From positions 124,001 to 188,000 of the forward strand of contig NZ_JARRAH010000001.1 of NCBI RefSeq assembly GCF_030553305.1: a stretch of DNA of 64,000 nucleotides, given 5' to 3'. Position numbers and translations under genes: made by a program. A model generated the notes under the pieces. That model worked only from the letters and a program-made list of their open reading frames with translations. It was not told the DNA's origin and searched no databases. Numbering within the stretch: the first letter of the stretch is position 1; the number at the start of each line of letters is the position of its first letter. Positions 34,924 through 43,926 of this stretch are shown piece by piece. The DNA is from Halomarina ordinaria (GTDB taxonomy: Archaea > Halobacteriota > Halobacteria > Halobacteriales > Haloarculaceae).

Positions 34924-36380
34924 GCCTCGCGCTCCAGTTGGGTATCGTCGGCGCGTACCTGACCGTCGCGCTCGGCGTCGGCGTCGTCGCCTACCGTCTC
35001 ACCGACGACAGCGCCGAGGACTACTACCTCGCCAGTCGGACGCTCGGGACCGTCGTCCTCCTGTTCACGACGTTCGCGACCCTCCTCTCGGCGTTCACCT
35101 TCTTCGCCGGGCCGAACATCGCCTACGACATCGGCCCGGAGTGGATCCTCATCATGGGCGTGATGGACGGCCTGCTGTTCGCCGTCCTCTGGTACGTCCT
35201 CGGCTACAAGCAGTGGCTCGTCGGGCGCACGCACGGCTACGTCACCCTCGGCGAGATGCTCGGCGACCGCTTCGGGTCGACGGCGCTGCGCGGCCTCGTC
35301 GCCGGCATCAGCCTCTTCTGGCTGTTTCCCTACGTGATGCTCCAGCAGCGCGGCGCGGGCATCGCCCTCTCGGCGTTGACCGACGGCGCGGTCCCCTACT
35401 GGGCCGGCGCGCTGGTCATCACCCTGTTCATGATCCTGTACGTCGCCATCTCGGGGATGCGCGGCGTCGCGTGGACCGACACGCTCCAGGGGGCGTTCAT
35501 GCTCACGGTCGTCTGGGTCGCGGTGGCGTGGGTGCTCGCGGCGGTGGGGGGGCCGACCGCCGCGACGGCACGGGTGGGCGAGACCGCCCCGGAGTTCCTC
35601 GCCCTCGGCGGGGGCGCGTACACGCCCCAGTACGTCATCTCGACGGCGGTGAGCATCGCCTTCGGCGTCACGATGTTCCCCCAGATAAACCAGCGCTTCT
35701 TCGCCGCCGGGTCGAAGGAGACGCTGAAACGGACGTTCACGCTCTGGCCCGTCCTCGTCCTCCTGCTGTTCGTCCCCGCGTTCATGCTCGGGACGTGGGC
35801 GCGCGGCCTCGGCGTCGTCGTCCCCGAGGGGAGCAACGTCCTCCCCATCCTGCTCCAGGAGTACACCGCGCCGTGGTTCGCGGCCGTCGTCATCGCCGGG
35901 GCACTCGCGGCGATGATGTCCTCCTCGGACTCGATGCTCCTCTCGGGGGCGTCGTACCTCACGCGCGACGTCTACCGACCCCTGTTCGGCGCACCCGACC
36001 GGGAGGCACTGGTCGCCCGCCTCGGCGTGGTCGGCTTCGCGCTCGGGGCGTTCGCCCTCAGCCTGACCACGAACGCGACGCTGCTCCAGATCGGCGACAC
36101 CGCATTCGGGGGGTTCGCACAGCTCGCACTTCCGGTCGCCGTCGCGCTCTACTGGACCCGGACGACGCGAGCGGGCATGTTCGCGGGCGTCCTCGGCAGT
36201 CAGGCGTTCTACCTCGCGAGCGTCTTCCTCGCGCAGGTACCCGCGAGCTACGCCGGCTGGAGTGGGTCGCTCGTCGGCATGGCACTCGGCCTCGCGCTCA
36301 CGGTCGGCGTCTCGCTGGTGACGACGCCCGCCGCCGCCGAGGAACGGGCGGTGTACTTCGAGGGACTCCGCGCGGACTAG
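34920..36380 (+). CDS. sodium:solute symporter family transporter
   Basis: 486 residues, about thirteen transmembrane segments, SSS family. Recognisable parts: EDYYLASRTLGTVVLLF near residue 35, the LGEMLGDRFGS region near 110, FPYVMLQQRGAGIALS near 138, and MSSSDSMLLSGASYLTRDVY near 335, the sodium-site segment. Couples Na+ entry to uptake of an unidentified solute (pantothenate, acetate and others occur in the family). Start is GTG overlapping the DUF3311 gene by four bases. Confidence 0.9.
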   Translation: MSLALQLGIVGAYLTVALGVGVVAYRLTDDSAEDYYLASRTLGTVVLLFTTFATLLSAFTFFAGPNIAYDIGPEWILIMGVMDGLLFAVLWYVLGYKQWLVGRTHGYVTLGEMLGDRFGSTALRGLVAGISLFWLFPYVMLQQRGAGIALSALTDGAVPYWAGALVITLFMILYVAISGMRGVAWTDTLQGAFMLTVVWVAVAWVLAAVGGPTAATARVGETAPEFLALGGGAYTPQYVISTAVSIAFGVTMFPQINQRFFAAGSKETLKRTFTLWPVLVLLLFVPAFMLGTWARGLGVVVPEGSNVLPILLQEYTAPWFAAVVIAGALAAMMSSSDSMLLSGASYLTRDVYRPLFGAPDREALVARLGVVGFALGAFALSLTTNATLLQIGDTAFGGFAQLALPVAVALYWTRTTRAGMFAGVLGSQAFYLASVFLAQVPASYAGWSGSLVGMALGLALTVGVSLVTTPAAAEERAVYFEGLRAD

Positions 36381-36542
36381 TCGTTATATACGAGGACGGG
36401 ACCAGCGTCGCTATCGCCTGACCCCCGCCCGCCGGCGGGCCGCGACCGTGCGGCGCACCCGCCTGCGAGACCGACGGCCGCGCCGCCAGTTCGCCCCACG
36501 CGACACCCCACCCTTATCGGCCCGGCGGTCGTACGCCCGCGC

Positions 36543-36818
36543 ATGGCAGACCTGCTGAGCGACGAGGAGATAGCGGAGCGCGCGCCGGACGACTGGGACC
36601 ACGAGGGCGACGAACTCGTCCGTACCTACGAGTTCGACGCCTACCTCGCCGGCGTCGGTTTCGCCGCCGGCATCGCGGGCATCGCCGAGGAGGCGTACCA
36701 CCACCCCGAAATCGTCATCGGGTGGCGCGAGGTGGAGGTCCACCTGACGAGCCACGAAGAGGGCGGCATCACCGAGAAGGACGTCGACCTCGCCGCCCGC
36801 TTCGACGACGTCGCCTGA
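36543..36818 (+). CDS. 4a-hydroxytetrahydrobiopterin dehydratase (PCD/DCoH)
   Basis: 91 residues, usual length. It dehydrates pterin-4a-carbinolamine when a pterin-dependent hydroxylase recycles its cofactor. The active-site signature is AEEAYHHPEIVIGWREVEVH, with His-His-Pro near residue 58 and the later His of LTSHEEGG. No aromatic amino acid hydroxylase is nearby. The next gene begins one base after its stop. Confidence 0.93.
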   Translation: MADLLSDEEIAERAPDDWDHEGDELVRTYEFDAYLAGVGFAAGIAGIAEEAYHHPEIVIGWREVEVHLTSHEEGGITEKDVDLAARFDDVA

Positions 36819-36819
36819 G

Positions 36820-37209
36820 ATGCCCGACGCCGCCTACGTCTTCCGCGTCCGCTTCCGACTCGACCCCGACACCGAGGGTGTCTCGGTCTCCCCCCGGACC
36901 TTCGAGACGACGATGGAGCGCGCGGCCGACCCGCCGGGCCAGGAGGGCTGGTTGTTCTTCCGCGACAACCTCTGGCGCGGACAGGCAAACGCCCCCGGAC
37001 ACCTGCGCGACCTGGCGAGCGACGCCCTCGGCGTCCCCGTCGAGTCGGTGGCGTTCCGCGAACTCCGGACCTCCCCCGGCCACTTCGAGGCGCTGAAGGA
37101 GGCCATCCGCGAGGAACTCTCGGAGGGGACGTTCGGCAACGCGACGACGCCGGCGGACGTCGTCAAGAACTACCTCGGGAGTTCGGTCCACGTCCGGTCG
37201 GAAGGCTGA
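36820..37209 (+). CDS. LWR-salt protein
   Basis: 129 residues. The name comes from the conserved Leu-Trp-Arg motif, seen here in WLFFRDNLWRGQANAPGHLR (residues 45-64). This family is, as far as I know, found only in halophilic archaea and its role is unknown. The first half is beta-rich (YVFRVRFRLDPDTEGVSVSP). It begins one base after the PCD stop, so both are one transcript; a functional link to pterins is possible but unproven. Confidence 0.85.
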   Translation: MPDAAYVFRVRFRLDPDTEGVSVSPRTFETTMERAADPPGQEGWLFFRDNLWRGQANAPGHLRDLASDALGVPVESVAFRELRTSPGHFEALKEAIREELSEGTFGNATTPADVVKNYLGSSVHVRSEG

Positions 37210-37240
37210 TAGCGTCCGATAGGCTATACTAGCCTCCGAG

Positions 37241-37891
37241 ATGTCGGTCCCTCCCTACGACTTCTGGCTGCTCGACCTCGACGGGACGGTCATCGACGTC
37301 GACCCCGCCTACCTCCACGACGTGATGGCCGAGGTGGGTGCGCGCGTCGGCCACGACTTCACCCCGGCCGAGGCGGAGACCGTCTGGTACGGCCTCGGCG
37401 GCCCGCGCCGGGACGCCCTGGCCGCGCTGGGCCTCGACCCCGCCGACTTCTGGTCGGTCTTCCACGAGGTCGAGGACCCCCTCGCGCGCGCCGAACACTC
37501 CTTCCTCTACGACGACGTCGCCTTCGTCGCCGACCTCGACCGGCCGGTCGGTCTGGTCACGCACTCCCAGCAGTGGCTCACGGACGCGGCGCTCTCACAC
37601 CTCGACATCGGCGACTGGTTCGACGCCGTCGTCTGCTGTAGCGACGACCTCGGGTGGAAACCCGACCCGGCACCGGTCCGTCGCGCCGTGTCCGCGCTCG
37701 GCGTCGACACCGACGCGCGAGGCTTCCTCGCCGGCGACGGTCCGCAGGACGTCGGCGCGGCGTGGAACGCCGGCCTCGACGGTATCCACGTCGAACGACA
37801 CGGTCACGACCGGCGTGGGATGTGCGTCCTCGGCGACCGGCGGGTCACGCGCCTCGACGAACTGCTCGCCCCGTCGTCGTCGGGCGACTGA
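37241..37891 (+). CDS. HAD-superfamily phosphatase
   Basis: 216 residues. Motif I is LLDLDGTVIDVD with catalytic Asp near residue 11; motif II is GLVTHSQQWL near 105; motif III Lys is in LGWKPDPAPVRRAV near 142; motif IV is FLAGDGPQDVGAAWNAG. A small cap domain lies between motifs I and II. Typical of phosphoglycolate-phosphatase-like enzymes; the phosphate ester hydrolysed is unknown. It lies 31 bases after the LWR-salt gene. Confidence 0.9.
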   Translation: MSVPPYDFWLLDLDGTVIDVDPAYLHDVMAEVGARVGHDFTPAEAETVWYGLGGPRRDALAALGLDPADFWSVFHEVEDPLARAEHSFLYDDVAFVADLDRPVGLVTHSQQWLTDAALSHLDIGDWFDAVVCCSDDLGWKPDPAPVRRAVSALGVDTDARGFLAGDGPQDVGAAWNAGLDGIHVERHGHDRRGMCVLGDRRVTRLDELLAPSSSGD

Positions 37892-37892
37892 C

Positions 37893-38123
37893 TCAGTCGT
37901 ACTGGTCCTCGCTGTCGTCGAGCGGGACCTCGACGGACGCGGTCGCCGTCCGTTCGACGCGCGTGTCGAGTTCGACCGCCTCGTCGCATTCGGGGCAGGG
38001 GACCGCGAGGCGGACCCGCAGCGTCCCGCTCATCTCGTACAGTTCGAGGACGACGGCGTCGGCCGGATAGAGGTACTCCGCGTCGAGTTCGTGCCCGCAG
38101 CGGGTGATCGTCTCCCCCGTCAT
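37893..38123 (-). CDS. small metal-binding-like haloarchaeal protein
   Basis: 76 residues. One Cys-Gly-His (TRCGHELD, residue 9) and a CPEC pair near residue 43 could form a Cys3His zinc site. The centre is beta-rich (VVLELYEMSGTLRVRLAVPC) and the C-terminus is acidic. I do not recognise the family. Stop lies two bases from the convergent HAD gene's stop. Confidence 0.6.
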   Translation of the reverse strand: MTGETITRCGHELDAEYLYPADAVVLELYEMSGTLRVRLAVPCPECDEAVELDTRVERTATASVEVPLDDSEDQYD

Positions 38124-38165
38124 CGTGTCGGGTGGTTCGTGCTAACGCGTAGTCAACGTGTCGCC

Positions 38166-40049
38166 TCAGCCGTCGTAGCCGGAGAGCGTCTCGAACGGCG
38201 ACCCCTCCGCGATGGCGTCGGCGAGCGCCCGCACTGACGGCTTCTCGGCGCGGGCCGGCGCGGCGAACGCCCGGACCGTCTCGGTGCCGACCGGGACGAA
38301 GCCGAGGTCGAGACGGTCAGCCGTGGCGCGCAGACCGAGACCGGTGTCGGCGCGCCCGGCGAGGACCTTCCGGGCGGGGCTCTCGTGGGCGCGCACGCCC
38401 GCCTCGAACCCGTCGATGGCAGACACGAGGTCGTGGCGGTTCGTCCCGCGCTCCTCGGCGAGTGCCGCCAGCGCGTCGGTCAGCGTCGTCCGCAGTCCGG
38501 ACGCCGACGCGCGGTTCACGAACCGGAGGTCCCGGTCGACGAGCGACGCGAGCCCCTCGACGCCCTCGGGGTTCCCGTTCGGCACGACCAGCCCCCACTC
38601 GCGGGTCCAGGCGCCGAGTTCGACGGCGTCGAACCCGGGGTCGTCGGTGCCCGTCGCGACGGCGACGTCGGGCACGCCGTTCCGCAGGCGGCGCAGACCC
38701 TCCCGACCCCCGAGGGCGAGGAAGCGCGGTCGGTCGACGCCGTCGAGCAGCCGCGAGAGCGCGGGGTCGTCCTCGCCCACGGCGAACAGCGTCGGTGCCC
38801 GGACGTCGGGCGAGAACAGGCGGACGTCGACGGCGTCGCCGGCGTCGAGGTAGCCCGTGTCGGGGTGCATCTCGACGATGCCGTCGGCCTCGACGAGGCT
38901 CGTCGTCGCGCCGCTCCCCTTGTCGACCGGGTAGACGAGCGGGTCGTCGCCCTCCTCGGGTCCCCCCTCGACGAGGCCGACGGGCATCAGGCGCAGGCGA
39001 CCCTCGGCGTAGCGCTCGCTCGTCGCCATCCGCCCCGCGACGGTCGCCGTCCGCGGTTCGGGGACGCCGGCGGCCCGGCGGACGGCCGGCGCGACGAACG
39101 TCCTGAAGATGGTGAGCGCCGAGACGGGGTAGCCCGGCAGACCGACGTACGCGCTCCCCTCCAGTCGACCGACGAGCATCGGCTTGCCCGGTTTGACGGC
39201 CACGCCGTGGAGCAGCAGTTCGCCCTGCTCCTCGATGACCCGGTAGATGACGTCGACGGCGCTCGCGCTCGTCGACCCCGAGGAGAGCACGAGGTCGCAC
39301 TCCTCGGCCGCGCGCACGAGCAGGCGCTCCATCTCGTCGTAGTCGTCGCCCGCGTGGTCGTAGAGGACGGCCTCGCCGCCGGCCTCCTCGACGCCCGTCG
39401 CGACGGTGTAGGAGTTGACGTCGTATATCTGACCGGCGTCGCTGTTCAGGGCGCCGCCGGGGCGGACGAGTTCGTCCCCCGTCGAGATGATGCCGACCGT
39501 CGGGCGCGCGCGGACGGGGACCGAGTCGGCGCCGAGCGCCGACAGCAGGCCGATCTCTCGCGGTGTCAGGCGCGTCCCCGGGCCGAGCGCCCGCTCGCCG
39601 GCGGCGACGTCCGCCCCCGCGAACATGACGCGGTCGCCCGGCGCGACGCCCGTCCGCACCTCGATGCGCCCGTCGCGTTCGGTCGTCCGTTCGACCATCA
39701 CGACGGCGTCGGCTCCCTCGGGAACCACCGCCCCGGTCGATATCTCGGCGCACTCCCCCTCGCCGACGACGAGGTCGGGTTCGGTGCCGGCGTGGACGAC
39801 GCCGGCGAGGTCGAGCACGGCGGGGTCGGCCTCGTCCGCGCCGAAGGTGTCGCGCGCCTTGAGCGCGTAGCCGTCGACGCTGGCGCGGTCGAACCCCGGG
39901 ACGTCGAGGTCGGCGTCCACCCGTTCGGCGAGGACCCGACCGCGGGCCTCCCTGAGGGGGACGCGTTCGACCCCGCCCCCGAGGTCGAGCGACGCGATGG
40001 CGTCGTGGGCCTCCTCGGCGGGCGCGAGGTCGCGGAACTCCTTTCTCAT
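38166..40049 (-). CDS. moeA: MoeA-type molybdotransferase fused to a PBP-like substrate-binding domain
   Basis: 627 residues. Residues 1-400 are MoeA/gephyrin E-domain: FDRASVDGYALKARDTFGAD, EISTGAVVPEGADAVVMVER, and the GIISTGDELVRPGG motif followed by DLVLSSGSTSASAVDV. Residues 420-627 resemble the periplasmic-binding-like domain found after MoeA in many archaea (ALGGREGLRRLRNGVPDVAV, SREWGLVVPNGNPEG-type). MoeA inserts molybdenum or tungsten into molybdopterin; the extra domain may sense oxyanion. Starts ATG overlapping the upstream moeA's stop by four bases. Confidence 0.92.
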   Translation of the reverse strand: MRKEFRDLAPAEEAHDAIASLDLGGGVERVPLREARGRVLAERVDADLDVPGFDRASVDGYALKARDTFGADEADPAVLDLAGVVHAGTEPDLVVGEGECAEISTGAVVPEGADAVVMVERTTERDGRIEVRTGVAPGDRVMFAGADVAAGERALGPGTRLTPREIGLLSALGADSVPVRARPTVGIISTGDELVRPGGALNSDAGQIYDVNSYTVATGVEEAGGEAVLYDHAGDDYDEMERLLVRAAEECDLVLSSGSTSASAVDVIYRVIEEQGELLLHGVAVKPGKPMLVGRLEGSAYVGLPGYPVSALTIFRTFVAPAVRRAAGVPEPRTATVAGRMATSERYAEGRLRLMPVGLVEGGPEEGDDPLVYPVDKGSGATTSLVEADGIVEMHPDTGYLDAGDAVDVRLFSPDVRAPTLFAVGEDDPALSRLLDGVDRPRFLALGGREGLRRLRNGVPDVAVATGTDDPGFDAVELGAWTREWGLVVPNGNPEGVEGLASLVDRDLRFVNRASASGLRTTLTDALAALAEERGTNRHDLVSAIDGFEAGVRAHESPARKVLAGRADTGLGLRATADRLDLGFVPVGTETVRAFAAPARAEKPSVRALADAIAEGSPFETLSGYDG

Positions 40050-41281
40050 GGTCGGTACTCCCAGTCCTCGACGGATACCGTTTCGCCCTCGGGCATCCCC
40101 TCGCGGGACTCGGGGACGACCACCCAGCCGTCGGCCAGCGCGACCGACGAGAGGACGCCCGACCCGCTCGCGCGCGTCGGCGTGGCCCGGAGGCCGTCCT
40201 CCCCCTCGTCGCCCTGGTCGACTTCGACGCGCACGAACGTCCGCACCCCCGGTTCGCTGCGGACCTTCCGCGCGAGCGTCGCCTCCCGGGTCGGGTGCGG
40301 TACGTGCGGGAGGTGCCCGACGTGCTTCAACAGCGGTCGGAGGAACTGGACGGCGTTGACGATGCAGGCGACGGGGTAGCCGGGCAACATGACGACGGGC
40401 GTCTCACGGACGACGCCGAGCGCGCAGGGGTGCCCCGGCTTCAGCGCGACACCGTGGACCAGCACCTCGCCGAGGTCGTCGACGACCTCGGGGATGAGGT
40501 CGCGCGCGCCGACGGACGACCCGCCGGTCGTGACGACGACGTCCTTCGTCAGGTCGCGCTCGATGGCCGCCCGGAGCGCCTCGCGGTCGTCGGTGACGAC
40601 GTCGCGGTAGGTCGCCCGCCCGCCCCACGCCTCGACGTACCGCGAGACGGTGAGGGCGTTCGTCTCGACCACCTCGCCGGGACCGGGGTCGCGCTCGACC
40701 AGTTCCTCGCCGGTCGGAACCACGCCGACGGTCGGGCGCTCGTACACCTCGACCCCCCGGACGCCCGTCGAGCGCAGGAGGCCGAGGTCGGAGGGACGCA
40801 GTCGGTGGCCCGCCTCGTAGAGCGCCTGGCCGGCGTCGACGTCCTCGCCGACGGGGCCGACGTTCTCTCCCTCCGCCAGCGCGTCGAACACCTCGACGTC
40901 GGTCCCCTCTCCCACGGGAACGCGCTCGGTCTGCTCGACCATCACCACCGCGTCCGCGCCGGGCGGCAGGGCGCTCCCCGTGTGTACCCGGACGGCCTCG
41001 CCGTCCGCCACCTCCTCGTCCGCCTCCCGGAGGACGGTCGGCGAGCGGTCGCTCGCCCCGAAGGTGTCGCGCGCGCAGACGGCGTAGCCGTCCATCGCGG
41101 CCCGCGCGTAGTGCGGGACGGCTCGCTCGGCGCTCACGGCCCCCGCGAGCATCCGGCCGTCGGCGTTCGCGACCGGGAGGCGGTCGGTTCGCTCGTGGGG
41201 TGTCGCCACGTCGAGGAGTCGCTCGCGCGCCGCGGCGACCCGCGTGACGGACTTGAACCCCGTCTCGCTCACGTCGGTCAT
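40046..41281 (-). CDS. moeA: MoeA-type molybdopterin molybdotransferase
   Basis: 411 residues, no extra domain. MoeA blocks are clear: HYARAAMDGYAVCARDTFGA, VHTGSALPPGADAVVMVEQT, VGVVPTGEELVERDPGPGEV and VVVTTGGSSVGARDLIPEV; the C-terminal domain IV follows. It performs ligation of molybdate to adenylylated molybdopterin. The frame runs upstream to 41398, but MTDVSETGFKSVTRVAAARE from 41281 is the family start. First gene of an overlapping pair; two MoeA paralogues commonly serve different metals or enzymes. Confidence 0.93.
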   Translation of the reverse strand: MTDVSETGFKSVTRVAAARERLLDVATPHERTDRLPVANADGRMLAGAVSAERAVPHYARAAMDGYAVCARDTFGASDRSPTVLREADEEVADGEAVRVHTGSALPPGADAVVMVEQTERVPVGEGTDVEVFDALAEGENVGPVGEDVDAGQALYEAGHRLRPSDLGLLRSTGVRGVEVYERPTVGVVPTGEELVERDPGPGEVVETNALTVSRYVEAWGGRATYRDVVTDDREALRAAIERDLTKDVVVTTGGSSVGARDLIPEVVDDLGEVLVHGVALKPGHPCALGVVRETPVVMLPGYPVACIVNAVQFLRPLLKHVGHLPHVPHPTREATLARKVRSEPGVRTFVRVEVDQGDEGEDGLRATPTRASGSGVLSSVALADGWVVVPESREGMPEGETVSVEDWEYRP

Positions 41282-41407
41282 GGGTCGTCGTTGGCGCCCG
41301 GGGGCAAAAGCACCCGCGACGCTCCCGCGTGTTCTCGAGGCCCGACCGACGGCAGTCGGTCCGGGGCCGTCAGTAGGTTCATACAGACAGCCTCCCAACC
41401 CCCGACG

Positions 41408-42622
41408 ATGAGTTCTTCGACCCCGCCGTCGTTACTGACCTTCCCCGAGGCGCTCTCCGACCCCGACGCGTGGCTCGACCCCTTCGACTGGTACGCCGCC
41501 CGGCGCGCCGAGGCCCCCGTCCACTACGACGACCACCGGCGCTGCTGGGACGTCCTCGCGTACGAGGAGGTGAAGACCGCCCTCGGCGACGACGAGACGT
41601 TCTCGGTCGACCCGCGCGAGGCGAGCGACTACCGCTCGACCGGGGGCGAACAGGAGTTCCTGCTGGAGACGATGCTGTTCCAGGACCCGCCGAAACACGA
41701 CCGCTCGCGCGAGGTGGTCGAGGAGTTCTTCCGCCCGAGCGCGGTCGCGGCCCTCGAACCCCGTATCGAGGACCTCACCCACGACCTGCTCGACGACGTC
41801 GAGGGCGACCGGATGGACGTCGTCGACGCCCTCGCGTACCCCCTGCCGGTCATCGTCATCGCCGAGCTGCTCGGCGTGCCGAGCGAGGACCGCGACCGGT
41901 TCCGCGAGTGGTCGACGACGATGGTCGCCTCGACGGACGGCGACGGCGAGGGCAACGGCGACCTCCAGCAGCGACAGATGCAGGCCGGGATGGAACTCGC
42001 CAGTTACTTCGGCGAACTCATCGCCGACCGGCGCGAACACCCCCGGGACGACCTCGTCACGCGCCTCGTCGAGTCCGAGGAGGAGGCCGGCTTCGACGAG
42101 ACGGAACTGCTCGGGTTCTGCATGCTGTTGCTCATCGCGGGCAACGTCACCACGACGAACCTCGTCGGGAACGCGGTCCGGTCCTTCGCCGAGGCCGACC
42201 ACCTCTCGGGGTTCGAACCGGACGCGCTCGGGCCCGCCGTCGAGGAGGTCCTGCGCTACCGCGCGCCCGTGCAGGCGATGTCGCGGGTCGCCACCGTCAA
42301 CACGACGCTCGGCGGCGCCGACATCGCGGCCGGCGACCGGGTGGTCTGCTGGCTGGGCGCGGCGAACCGCGACGGCGCGAAATTCGACGCCCCCGACACC
42401 TTCGTCCCCGACCGCACGCCCAACCAGCACCTCGGCTTCGGCTACGGCACGCACTACTGTCTGGGCGCGCCCCTCGCCCGCCTCGAGGCGACCGTCGCCC
42501 TGCGCGTCCTCTTCGAGCGCTTCGACCTCCTCGAGGTAGAGACGGACGACCTGACGCCCGTCCGGAGTTCGTTCATCTACGGCGTCGAGTCGCTCCCCGC
42601 CCGAATCGAGCGCCGGGACTGA
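41408..42622 (+). CDS. cytochrome P450
   Basis: 404 residues, soluble bacterial-type P450. The haem-ligand Cys is near residue 351 in HLGFGYGTHYCLGAPLARLE; the ExxR pair is VEEVLRYRAPVQAMSR near residue 280. The I helix reads LLIAGNVTTTNLVG near 244: the acid normally before the conserved Thr is Val here. It resembles haloarchaeal CYP174 enzymes. Substrate and redox partner unknown; the closest neighbours are moeA genes, divergently transcribed. TATA-like TTCATACAG lies about 28 bases before the ATG. Confidence 0.92.
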   Translation: MSSSTPPSLLTFPEALSDPDAWLDPFDWYAARRAEAPVHYDDHRRCWDVLAYEEVKTALGDDETFSVDPREASDYRSTGGEQEFLLETMLFQDPPKHDRSREVVEEFFRPSAVAALEPRIEDLTHDLLDDVEGDRMDVVDALAYPLPVIVIAELLGVPSEDRDRFREWSTTMVASTDGDGEGNGDLQQRQMQAGMELASYFGELIADRREHPRDDLVTRLVESEEEAGFDETELLGFCMLLLIAGNVTTTNLVGNAVRSFAEADHLSGFEPDALGPAVEEVLRYRAPVQAMSRVATVNTTLGGADIAAGDRVVCWLGAANRDGAKFDAPDTFVPDRTPNQHLGFGYGTHYCLGAPLARLEATVALRVLFERFDLLEVETDDLTPVRSSFIYGVESLPARIERRD

Positions 42623-42674
42623 GTCCCGACCGACGAGGGCGAACCGTTAGGTGACGGCGCTCAGAACGGTCGGT

Positions 42675-43460
42675 ATGGCCCTCCAGACGCTCCCGGAGCC
42701 CTCCCTCGCGCTCCTCGTCGCGGCCGTTCTGGCACTCGTCGGCCTAGCCGTCGCCGCCCTCGCCGGGACGCAGGTGCTCCTCGCGTACCGCCTCGTCGCC
42801 ACCGACCCGACGCCGGTGGTCGACCTCCCGAACACGAGCGGTCCCGTCGAGGTCCGTGGGACGGCCGGCGTCCACGAGGACACCCTCACCGCCCCGTTCT
42901 CCGGAACGCCCTGTCTCGTCTGCGCCTGGACCGTCGAGGAGGAGCGCACCGGCCAGCACGGCACCTACTGGGAGGACGTCGCCGCCGGACGGGAAGCCGT
43001 CCCGTTCCGCGTCGAGGACGACACCGGGAGCGTCCTCGCGTTCCCCGCGGGCCTCGACAGCCGCCTCGAACGCGAGCGCGTGGCGACCGTCCCCGGCGGA
43101 CGGCCGCCGCCCGAGCGCATCCGGCGGTTCGTCGCCGAACGCGAGGACCTCGACGGCGAGGACACCTCGCTGTCGCTCGGTCCGCTCGAGGTCGCGACCG
43201 GGTCGGACCGCCGGTACGTCGAGGCGCGCCTCGACCCCGGCGAGCGGGCGTACGTCTACGGCGAACCCGTCTACGACCGGGGCGTCAGCACGGCGGTCGG
43301 CCAGGTGAACGCACGCCTCGAACCGCACGACGGCTCGCTGCTCGTCTCCGACACCGACGAGCGCGGCGTCGCCCGCCGGGTCGTCCGCGGGGCGCTCGCG
43401 CCCGCCGCCACCGCACTCGCCTTCCTCGCCGGGGCGGGGGTCGTCCTCGTCGCGTTCTGA
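42675..43460 (+). CDS. GIDE/E3-ligase-like membrane protein
   Basis: 261 residues. One transmembrane segment near residues 12-34 and another at the C-terminus (about 240-260), with a soluble part between. PVEVRGTAGVHEDTLTAPFS, then CLVCAWTVEEER and DDTGSVLAFPAG match the archaeal members of the GIDE domain found in mitochondrial E3 ligase MUL1. No RING finger is present, so it is unlikely to be a ligase. I prefer the ATG at 42675 over the GTG at 42651. Confidence 0.7.
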   Translation: MALQTLPEPSLALLVAAVLALVGLAVAALAGTQVLLAYRLVATDPTPVVDLPNTSGPVEVRGTAGVHEDTLTAPFSGTPCLVCAWTVEEERTGQHGTYWEDVAAGREAVPFRVEDDTGSVLAFPAGLDSRLERERVATVPGGRPPPERIRRFVAEREDLDGEDTSLSLGPLEVATGSDRRYVEARLDPGERAYVYGEPVYDRGVSTAVGQVNARLEPHDGSLLVSDTDERGVARRVVRGALAPAATALAFLAGAGVVLVAF

Positions 43461-43563
43461 GCGCTCGCTCGGCCCGGTCGCGGCCGGCGTCGCGTTCCGT
43501 CCCTCCCGCCTCCGACGGGCCGCGACCGGGGGGTTTTTCGCCTTCGCGTGACTATCGTCGGGT

Positions 43564-43920
43564 ATGTCTGCCCTGCGCGATGCGCTGCAGGACCTTCCCG
43601 ACGCGGTGTTCGCAGACCTGCTGGAGTCGGACGACGCCTACCTGGTCGTCGTCGACCTCCCGGGTGCGACCGCCGACACCGTCGACGCCCGCGTCGACGA
43701 GGGGACGCTGCGCCTCGAGGTGCAGCGGGCGAAGGACCTCCCCGACGAGTTCCGCTACCTCAGCGAGGACCGCTCGCTGTTCCTCGACGCCGAGTTGCGC
43801 CTCCCGCCGGACGCGACCGGCAACGGCGCCGAGGCGACCATCGAGCGGGGCGTCCTCGAACTGACGCTGCCGAAGACGTCGGCCGCGCCGGACGAACCGA
43901 TTCCGGTGAGGGATGGGTAG
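43564..43920 (+). CDS. Hsp20/alpha-crystallin small heat-shock protein
   Basis: 118 residues. The alpha-crystallin domain spans about residues 22-105: DAYLVVVDLPGATADTVDAR at the start and ATIERGVLELTLPKT at the end, with the hallmark G-x-L motif in ERGVLELTLP. It holds unfolding proteins in solution. It is one of the shorter members, with little N-terminal arm. Six bases separate it from the downstream ABC1 kinase GTG, so the pair may be co-expressed. Confidence 0.88.
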   Translation: MSALRDALQDLPDAVFADLLESDDAYLVVVDLPGATADTVDARVDEGTLRLEVQRAKDLPDEFRYLSEDRSLFLDAELRLPPDATGNGAEATIERGVLELTLPKTSAAPDEPIPVRDG

Positions 43921-43926
43921 GGCGGC

